The notes under the pieces were generated by a model. That model did not search any database and was not told the DNA's origin. It saw only the letters and a program-made list of their open reading frames with translations. The translations under genes were made by a program, and so were the position numbers. From Kiloniellaceae bacterium (GTDB taxonomy: Bacteria; Pseudomonadota; Alphaproteobacteria; Kiloniellales; Kiloniellaceae), in contig JAJFGM010000704.1 in assembly GCA_021776145.1 (NCBI GenBank), positions 1 through 11,162 on the forward strand: DNA of 11,162 nt. The letters run 5' to 3'. This document shows, in pieces, positions 6,391 to 11,162 of this stretch; position 1 is the stretch's first letter, and the number at the start of each line of letters is the position of its first letter.

Positions 6391-6882
6391 ATGCAGGCTG
6401 TCAGCAGGGTCGGTGCGACCGCGTTGTTCACGTTTATTGCCTGGTTCTGCGCGACCACGGCGGCGTTCGCCGCCGAACGGCACATCGGTTACTACTATCC
6501 CGATCCGGGAACGCCGGAAACCTACAATGCGCGCGCGCTGGTGATGCCCAACGTCACCCGCAACACGCGCCTGGCCTTTATCACCGGCATCGCCAACGAA
6601 GGCCGCAAGCGGCCCTATCCGCCGGTGCTCAGCATGTTCGCCAAAGGAAACGAGGCGCAGAAATTGATCATCGTCGCCCTGCAGGACGGTCATATCGATA
6701 CGGTCTACCGGGCGCGTGCGGTCTATGCCGACATGACGTCGATCGCGCGCCTGCTGCCGATCTTTCAGGAGCTCGGCGTGCAGGACAGCTTCACTTTCTT
6801 TGATCTTTTGAAGATGATGGGGTTTATCCAAGTCACGATCACCAACGGCCATGACTTCGCGCACCAGGTGCTGATTCACTGA
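6391..6882 (+). CDS. Conserved exported protein of unknown function
   Basis: A 163-residue protein. Residues 1-27 form a Sec-type signal peptide: a short basic start, a hydrophobic core (TALFTFIAWFCATTAA), and an AFA cleavage site before AERHIGYYYPDPG. The mature part (about 136 residues) has no cysteine and no further membrane segment. It carries the stretches RNTRLAFITGIANEG, PYPPVLSMFAKGNEAQKLIIVAL, TVYRARAVYADMTSIARLLPIF and DSFTFFDLLKMMGF. It looks like a compact soluble periplasmic domain, but I do not recognise a named family. The frame is open from 6115, yet ATG 6391 is right: GGAGG lies six bases upstream and the signal peptide begins there. It converges with moaA. Confidence 0.82.
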   Translation: MQAVSRVGATALFTFIAWFCATTAAFAAERHIGYYYPDPGTPETYNARALVMPNVTRNTRLAFITGIANEGRKRPYPPVLSMFAKGNEAQKLIIVALQDGHIDTVYRARAVYADMTSIARLLPIFQELGVQDSFTFFDLLKMMGFIQVTITNGHDFAHQVLIH

Positions 6883-6890
6883 AGGACCGG

Positions 6891-6916
6891 ACCCGGGCCG
6901 GGTAAAGGCCGCGGCC
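6891..6916. terminator. GC-rich stems between convergent genes
   Basis: ACCCG (6891-6895) pairs with CGGGT (6899-6903) over a 3-base loop, followed by the palindrome GGCCGCGGCC (6907-6916). They fill the 48-base gap between the exported protein gene and moaA. With no T-run, the terminator call is positional. Confidence 0.3.
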
Positions 6917-6930
6917 GCGGCGGGCAGACG

Positions 6931-7932
6931 TCAGCCGCCGGTAACACTCATATGACGGCTCACCGCGGGACCATCATTGCCGCGGTCGATGATGAAGTCG
7001 TGCCCCTTGGGCTTGCGGGCGATGGCCTCGCTGATGGCCTCGTCGAGAATGTTGTCGCTCTCGCTTAGGCGTAGCGGCGTGCGCAGATCGGCGGCGTCTT
7101 CCTGCCCCAAGCACATGTAAAGCGTACCGGTGCAGGTCAGCCGTACACGATTGCAGCTTTCGCAGAAATTATGTGTCAGCGGCGTGATGAACCCGACTCG
7201 ACCGCCGGTCTCGCGAACCCGGACGTAACGCGCCGGTCCGCCGGTGCGATGGTCGATGTCCTGCAGGGTCCAGTTCCGCTCCAGGTTCCGGCGCAGCTGC
7301 GACAGCGGCAGGTACTGATCGAATCTGTTCTCGCCGCCGATGTCGCCCATCGGCATGACCTCGATAAAGGTCAGGTCGAAACCCTCTTCGCCGCACCAGG
7401 TGATCATGTGGTCGAATTCGTCGTCGTTCACGCCCTTCAGCGCGACGGCGTTGATCTTCACCGCCAAGCCAGCATCCTTGGCCGCCTGCAGCCCTTCCAT
7501 GACCTTGGCGAACTTGCCCCACCGGGTGATGGCAACGAACTTATGCGCATCCAGGGTGTCGAGAGAGACGTTGACGCGGCGCACGCCGAGATCGGCAAGC
7601 TCATGGGCGAAACGGCCGAGCTGGCTGCCGTTGGTGGTCAGTGTCAGCTCTTCCAATGCGCCGCTGTCGAGGTGCCGCGAAAGGTTGCGGAAAAGCGACA
7701 TGATGTTGCGGCGGACCAGGGGCTCGCCGCCCGTCATGCGCAGCTTCTTCACGCCACGGCGCACGAAGGCGCTGCAGACACGATCCAGTTCTTCGAGGCT
7801 GAGCACTTCGGCCTTGGGCAGAAAGGCCATGTCTTCCGACATGCAATAAACGCAACGGAAATCACAGCGGTCCGTGACCGAGACACGCAGATAGTTGACC
7901 GCCCTGCCAAAGGGATCGATCATTTCCGCCAT
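6931..7932 (-). CDS. moaA: GTP 3',8-cyclase MoaA (molybdenum cofactor synthesis)
   Basis: A 333-residue radical SAM enzyme that, with MoaC, turns GTP into cyclic pyranopterin monophosphate, the first step of molybdenum cofactor synthesis. The N-terminal 4Fe-4S site is C23-x3-C27-x2-C30 (CDFRCVYC), followed by the SAM-binding TGGEP at 67-71. The C-terminal substrate-binding 4Fe-4S site is C257-x2-C260-x13-C274. The protein ends in the conserved Gly-Gly tail needed for activity. The frame is open to 7989, but ATG 7932 has GGGGAG eight bases upstream and begins the normal MAEMIDPFGRAVNYLRVS. No other mo-genes are in view, so moaA is apparently solitary here. Confidence 0.96.
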   Translation of the reverse strand: MAEMIDPFGRAVNYLRVSVTDRCDFRCVYCMSEDMAFLPKAEVLSLEELDRVCSAFVRRGVKKLRMTGGEPLVRRNIMSLFRNLSRHLDSGALEELTLTTNGSQLGRFAHELADLGVRRVNVSLDTLDAHKFVAITRWGKFAKVMEGLQAAKDAGLAVKINAVALKGVNDDEFDHMITWCGEEGFDLTFIEVMPMGDIGGENRFDQYLPLSQLRRNLERNWTLQDIDHRTGGPARYVRVRETGGRVGFITPLTHNFCESCNRVRLTCTGTLYMCLGQEDAADLRTPLRLSESDNILDEAISEAIARKPKGHDFIIDRGNDGPAVSRHMSVTGG

Positions 7933-7969
7933 GAAACACACTCCCCAACACAGATCGCTTACGATGTTC

Positions 7970-7986
7970 GGCCCGGTTCCCGGGCC
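7970..7986. promoter_or_regulatory. Perfect GC hairpin in moaA leader
   Basis: GGCCCGG (7970-7976) and CCGGGCC (7980-7986) form a perfect 7-bp stem with a 3-base loop, 38 bases before the moaA ATG. If the promoter at 7989-8016 is real, this stem is at the very 5' end of the mRNA. Confidence 0.5.
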
Positions 7987-7988
7987 CA

Positions 7989-8016
7989 ATTATTGTCGCA
8001 TCCAGACAGCTGTCCA
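7989..8016 (-). promoter_or_regulatory. Predicted moaA promoter with palindrome at the -35
   Basis: On the minus strand TGGACA (8016-8011), a 16-base spacer and AATAAT (7994-7989) each match the sigma70 consensus at five of six positions. The perfect 10-bp palindrome GACAGCTGTC (8005-8014) overlaps the -35 and could be an operator. A second possible -10, TATACT at 8070-8065, lacks a good -35. Confidence 0.45.
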
Positions 8017-8200
8017 GGCTCCAAGACATAGAGCCATGGAAGCATAAGTACAGTGACATGGGTCAGTATAGCCTACCGTCGCCGAGATTTCGCCCCCAAG
8101 ATGAGTGGGGAAAGGTCAAATCCCGAAAAATTGATGGCCTGCGGGAATATCCGACAATTGCCGCTGCCGGTCCGCTTGCCAGGGCGGCTTCGTCGCGATA

Positions 8201-8500
8201 ATGCTGCCTGTCATGCGAGAGGCAAGATTTATCGATCGTCCGGCGGCGCGGCTCGTCGCATTGGGTGTTGTCCTGATCGTCGCTTTGAGCCTCGGGTATT
8301 TGCACCGCGACGAGCTCTTCCCGCCACCGGGCGGGGTGACTGCTGCCGATGACCCCATCGCGCTCTGCGTCGCGCAGCGCGCCGCCGAGATCGAAAAGAT
8401 GGTGGCCGACGGCATCGTCGATGCCGGCCGCGCCGAACTCTTCAAGAGCCGCGCCAGCGCCCTTTGCGTGGCGCAGCAGGAAAAGGCGGACGTGCAGTAG
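8201..8500 (+). CDS. Small one-pass membrane protein, unknown function
   Basis: A 99-residue protein with one membrane segment (about residues 17-34, ARLVALGVVLIVALSLGYL) behind a basic N-terminus, so the C-terminal 65 residues should be periplasmic. That part holds a repeated ALCVAQ motif at 54-59 and 87-92. Between the two lies an amphipathic stretch, EIEKMVADGIVDAGRAELFKSRA. The two cysteines, C56 and C89, could form a disulfide. I do not recognise a named family. The start is uncertain: ATG 8201 or ATG 8213, neither with a strong Shine-Dalgarno. It converges with the NlpC/P60 gene with an 18-base gap. The reading frame's protein-like composition supports it as a real gene. Confidence 0.65.
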   Translation: MLPVMREARFIDRPAARLVALGVVLIVALSLGYLHRDELFPPPGGVTAADDPIALCVAQRAAEIEKMVADGIVDAGRAELFKSRASALCVAQQEKADVQ

Positions 8501-8518
8501 CGCCGCGGCGGCCGAAAA

Positions 8519-9376
8519 TCAACCGATACGGCGAATGGCCGTAATGCCGGTGCCGCCGCTTTCGGCCCGAACGCGCGCCTCCAAGGCGGCCAGATCCTCG
8601 ACCGCGACCATCATGTGGTGGGCGTTGGCATGCAGAACCTGACTTCCGCCCAGCGAAATTGCCACGTGGCCGGGGAAATAGACGAGATCGCCGCGCCGTA
8701 AGTCCGAGCCGCGGCCCGGCAGCCAAGCGATGGCGCTGCCGATCTGTTCCGCCTGTTGGTTCGAATCGCGCGGGCAGGAGATACCGGCCTGGGCCAAGGC
8801 CACCTGGACCAGCCCCGAACAGTCAATGCCGATACTGTCCTTGCCGCCCCACAGATAGGGCGTGCCGAGGAATTGTTGCGCGGTGGCGACATAGTCGGCG
8901 GTGATGCTGTCACGGGGCTCAAGGTGCGCACGGTAGACGAAACCGCCGCCGGCCAGGGCGCAGAAGGCACCCTCGTTACCGCCGACCGCGACGCCGGCCG
9001 CCATGCTCAAGAAGTCGAGCGGCGGTGCCTTCAAGTCCGATTCGGGAAAAACGAAGGTCCGCAGGACCTTGACGCGGTGGGTGATTTCCATGACCTGCGG
9101 GCTCAGGCCTGCCGCGTCGACATAACCGACATAGTCGTCAGCTTGGTTCTGCACCCAGGCCCAGCCGTCGGCTTCGTCGTAGACCGTCACCGTCTCGCCG
9201 TGCAGAAGCTGGGTATCGAGCGCCGCCTTCGCCGAGGGCAGGCGTCGTAGATCAAGGCTTCCCCGGATAATTTGTGACGGTTTTCCAACAGTATACCGAT
9301 CCGATTTCACCTTATTTCTAAGGAAGTCGGCCGCCAGATCGTCGCGGTAGGGGGTAAGTCGAGGGTCGAATTGCAT
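8519..9376 (-). CDS. NlpC/P60 family (C40) peptidase with SH3-like N-terminus
   Basis: A 285-residue cysteine peptidase expected to cut peptidoglycan-derived peptides, typically gamma-D-Glu to diamino-acid bonds. The C-terminal NlpC/P60 domain begins near residue 163 (TAQQFLGTPYLWGGKDS). It has catalytic C186 in GIDCSG, H237 in FPGHVAI and polar third residue H249 in LHANAHH. Residues 35-95 look like a bacterial SH3 domain (TQLLHGETVTVYDEADGWAWVQ, DDYVGYVDAAGL). There is no signal peptide or membrane segment, so a cytoplasmic role in muropeptide recycling, as for YkfC-like enzymes, is plausible but inferred. The frame opens at a TTG at 9424; ATG 9376 (MQFDPRLTPYR) fits the family and a TATAAT box lies about 70 bases upstream. 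Confidence 0.9.
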   Translation of the reverse strand: MQFDPRLTPYRDDLAADFLRNKVKSDRYTVGKPSQIIRGSLDLRRLPSAKAALDTQLLHGETVTVYDEADGWAWVQNQADDYVGYVDAAGLSPQVMEITHRVKVLRTFVFPESDLKAPPLDFLSMAAGVAVGGNEGAFCALAGGGFVYRAHLEPRDSITADYVATAQQFLGTPYLWGGKDSIGIDCSGLVQVALAQAGISCPRDSNQQAEQIGSAIAWLPGRGSDLRRGDLVYFPGHVAISLGGSQVLHANAHHMMVAVEDLAALEARVRAESGGTGITAIRRIG

Positions 9377-9445
9377 GCTATGCCCAATTTGGGTTTGGAC
9401 CAATCCAGGGGGCGCCCGGTCCAAGCCATGGCGGTGCCCACAAGA

Positions 9446-9451
9446 ATTATA
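9446..9451 (-). promoter_or_regulatory. Consensus -10 box upstream of the NlpC/P60 gene
   Basis: TATAAT on the minus strand (9451-9446) is a perfect -10. The -35 region 16-18 bases further upstream is AT-rich but poor. The predicted leader is about 63 bases. The 5' leader contains GGACC/GGTCC arms around an inner GGGCGCCC palindrome. Confidence 0.4.
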
Positions 9452-9489
9452 GAGCGGCTTGGTTAATCACTTTTATGGCGCTGGGCTCC

Positions 9490-9516
9490 GCACTCGGTTA
9501 TGGAACGTATGAGTGC
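9490..9516 (-). terminator. Weak inverted repeat after the creatinase gene
   Basis: GCACTC (9490-9495) and GAGTGC (9511-9516) could form a 6-bp stem with a 15-base loop, about 25 bases past the creatinase stop. There is no T-run directly after it. It is the only hairpin I see in this spacer before the NlpC/P60 promoter. Confidence 0.25.
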
Positions 9517-9541
9517 CTGAAAGACGTTCAATACCAATTGA

Positions 9542-10741
9542 TTATCCGACGATGTTGTGTTCCGGACCAAAGGGGAATCCGGTGATGTTCTCGGCTCCCT
9601 CGGGACCGACGACGAGAATGTCATGCTCGCGGTATCCGCCGGCGCCGGCCAGGCCTTCGGGCAGCATGATCATCGGCTCAATCGAGACCACCATGTTGGG
9701 CTGCAGCACCGTTTCGATATCCTCGCGCAGTTCCAGTCCGGCTTCGCGGCCATAGTAGTGGCTCAGCGAACCGAAGGAATGGCCGTAACCGAAGGTGCGG
9801 TACCGCAGCAGGTTGTGTTCGGCATAGATTTCGTTGAGCTCGGCGGCGATGTCGCAACAGCGTGTGCCGGGGCGAATGAGGTCCAGGCCGCGACGGTGGA
9901 CTTTGCAGTTGACCTCCCAGAGTTCGAGATGGCGTGGCGAGGCTTCGCCGCAGAAGAGGGTGCGTTCCAACGCCGTATAATAGCCGGCGATCATCGGGAA
10001 ACAATTGAGGCTGAGAATGTCGCCCCTTTGAATCTGGCGCGAGGTGACCGGATTGTGGGCACCGTCGGTGTTGAGTCCGGACTGAAACCAGGTCCAGGTG
10101 TCCATCAGTTCGCCGTGCGGATAAGTTCGGGCGATCTCTCGCACCATGGCCTGGGTTGAATGCAGGGCCACCTCGTGCTCCGGCACGCCCGCGGCGATGG
10201 CCTCGGCGCAGGCGGCGCCGCCGATATCGGCGATACGCGCACCGTTGCGGATCAGCTCGATCTCTTCGTCGGATTTGACCATGCGCTGGGCCATGACCGT
10301 TTGGGCGATATCGACGAACTCCGCGGCTGGCAGGGCGACGCCGAATTTTTCGCGCCGCTCGAGGCTGACGTGGTCGAACTCGATGCCGACGCGACGGGGT
10401 GCCGCCAGCAATTGCTGAACAGCGCGATAGTAGTTGTCGCGCTGCCAGTCCGTATAGACCAGATTGTCCCCAAAGGTGCGGCGATAGGGCTGGCCACCGT
10501 CGATGTTTGCGGAGATCGATGTGGTGCTGTCGGGCGTGACGACCAAGCCATAAGGGCGACCGAAGGCACAGTAAAGAAAGTCGGCGAAATAGTTGATATT
10601 ATGATACGAGGTGAAGATTACCGCGTCGATATCGGACTCTGCCATGGCGGACCGCAGCTTGGCCAGACGGGCCTGCATTTCCGGCAATGAAAAGGTCGGA
10701 GTGACCTTGGCGCCGTTGCGGATATTCTTGGTCTGCTCCAT
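9542..10741 (-). CDS. Creatinase (creatine amidinohydrolase)
   Basis: A 399-residue metal-independent member of the M24 'pita-bread' fold that hydrolyses creatine to sarcosine and urea. From memory, the sequence aligns nearly end to end with Pseudomonas creatinase, including IRNGxKVxxTFS, FTSYHNINYxxDFLYC, SISANIDGGQP, ELMDTWTWFQSG and YRTFGYGHSFG. All known active-site residues are present: F60 and R62 (Phe62/Arg64 in Pseudomonas), catalytic H229 (His232) in NTDGAHNPVT, E259 (Glu262), R332 (Arg335) and E355 (Glu358). These separate it from Xaa-Pro dipeptidases, which keep a dimetal site. ATG 10741 has GAAGGG nine bases upstream. No sarcosine oxidase or urease gene is in view. Confidence 0.93.
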   Translation of the reverse strand: MEQTKNIRNGAKVTPTFSLPEMQARLAKLRSAMAESDIDAVIFTSYHNINYFADFLYCAFGRPYGLVVTPDSTTSISANIDGGQPYRRTFGDNLVYTDWQRDNYYRAVQQLLAAPRRVGIEFDHVSLERREKFGVALPAAEFVDIAQTVMAQRMVKSDEEIELIRNGARIADIGGAACAEAIAAGVPEHEVALHSTQAMVREIARTYPHGELMDTWTWFQSGLNTDGAHNPVTSRQIQRGDILSLNCFPMIAGYYTALERTLFCGEASPRHLELWEVNCKVHRRGLDLIRPGTRCCDIAAELNEIYAEHNLLRYRTFGYGHSFGSLSHYYGREAGLELREDIETVLQPNMVVSIEPMIMLPEGLAGAGGYREHDILVVGPEGAENITGFPFGPEHNIVG

Positions 10742-10851
10742 TTGACTTCACCCTTCCGATGCGGCTCGCGCTTGACCTGATCGCCTTGACGCCGGGTTGC
10801 GGAGACGCGGCGTTCGGACCGGTCTCGATAACACGGCGGCGGCCCCCAAAG

Positions 10852-10889
10852 GCAATCGATTGCGACGTAAATTTGTGCGTTCGGAACGC
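10852..10889. promoter_or_regulatory. Two palindromes upstream of creatinase
   Basis: A perfect 12-bp palindrome, GCAATCGATTGC (10852-10863), and a second, GCGTTC-G-GAACGC (10877-10889), lie 110-150 bases upstream of the creatinase start. GCGTTCGGA from the second also occurs at 10810-10818. They may be operators. The remainder of the spacer 10742-10959 shows only weak promoter matches. Confidence 0.35.
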
Positions 10890-10908
10890 CGCGCCATGGA
10901 GCGGAGCG

Positions 10909-10925
10909 GACCCCAGCTCGGGGTC
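10909..10925 (-). terminator. Possible terminator hairpin downstream of upp
   Basis: GACCCC (10909-10914) and GGGGTC (10920-10925) form a perfect 6-bp stem with a 5-base loop, about 35 bases past the upp stop on the minus strand. No T-run follows. Confidence 0.35.
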
Positions 10926-10959
10926 AACCTGGGGGCGAGTCCGGCGGCCTTCTAGCGGG

Positions 10960-11162
10960 TTACTTGGTGCCGTACATGCGGTCGCCGGCGTCGCCGAGAC
11001 CGGGAACGATGTAGCCGCGATCATTGAGATGGCTGTCGAGCGCGGCGGTGAAGATCGGGACGTCGGGGTGCGCTTCTTGAAAATTAGCAACACCTTCAGG
11101 CGCGGCCAAAAGGCAGACCAGGCGGATCTGGTTGGCGCCTGCCTTTTTTAGGCGATCGATCG
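10960..11162 (-). CDS. upp: Uracil phosphoribosyltransferase, C-terminal part (runs off the window)
   Basis: The last 66 residues of UPRTase, which joins uracil and PRPP to make UMP in pyrimidine salvage. The gene continues beyond the right edge, so no start is visible. Read on the minus strand from 11160, the frame gives IDRLKKAGANQIRLVCLLAAPEGV, then HPDVPIFTAALDSHLND, then GYIVPGLGDAGDRMYGTK and TAA. The TAALD and GYIVPGLGDAGDR(F/Y)GT segments are the uracil-binding signature of this family, and the ending is the usual one. It lies on the same strand as creatinase but is separated by 218 bases that include a hairpin, so the two are probably transcribed separately. Confidence 0.95.
   Translation of the reverse strand, partial: IDRLKKAGANQIRLVCLLAAPEGVANFQEAHPDVPIFTAALDSHLNDRGYIVPGLGDAGDRMYGTK

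Noticed and set aside
6907..6918. GGCCGCGGCC palindrome as a special site
   Set aside because: In GC-rich intergenic DNA such short GC palindromes are expected by chance; kept only as part of a weak terminator call.
8053..8352. 99-residue + strand open frame in the moaA upstream region
   Set aside because: Arg-rich, no Shine-Dalgarno, no family features; it overlaps the more protein-like frame at 8201-8500.

Overview
The window is GC-rich chromosomal DNA whose gene content and codon use fit an alphaproteobacterium, most likely of a Rhodospirillales-like lineage. This rests on protein families only (GcvA-type LysR, DUF1127, a 255-residue NAD kinase, an AbrB-type membrane protein); there is no rRNA to confirm it. 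No mobile element, CRISPR array, tRNA or phage gene was found. I see no clear undescribed multi-gene system: this is a normal mix of metabolic genes. The most interesting signals are in the intergenic regions.

Left part (1-3985): an SDR oxidoreductase on + converges with a minus-strand run. In transcription order that run is an ArgE-type M20 deacetylase (probably TTG start with a strong Shine-Dalgarno), a Nudix hydrolase, and a two-repeat AbrB-family membrane protein. A large imperfect hairpin lies in the deacetylase leader, and a 17-bp tandem repeat spans its stop codon.

Middle (3986-6190): a GcvA-like LysR regulator diverges from a small DUF1127 protein. Their 155-bp spacer holds a near-perfect 40-bp interrupted palindrome, a good sigma70-type promoter for the DUF1127 gene, and a hairpin over the DUF1127 Shine-Dalgarno. 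NAD kinase converges on the DUF1127 gene, and two hairpins (one a typical U-tailed terminator) separate them.

Right part (6191-11162): an exported protein of unknown function (+) converges with moaA (-), which encodes GTP 3',8-cyclase of molybdenum cofactor synthesis. Next come a one-pass membrane protein with a repeated ALCVAQ motif (+), converging with a cytoplasmic-looking NlpC/P60 peptidase (-). A creatinase (-) with all known active-site residues follows, and the 3' end of upp, uracil phosphoribosyltransferase (-), runs off the right edge.

Functional links are loose. Creatinase makes sarcosine and urea, ArgE acts in arginine synthesis, and a GcvA-like regulator would fit one-carbon or glycine metabolism. 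No shared operon ties these together inside the window.
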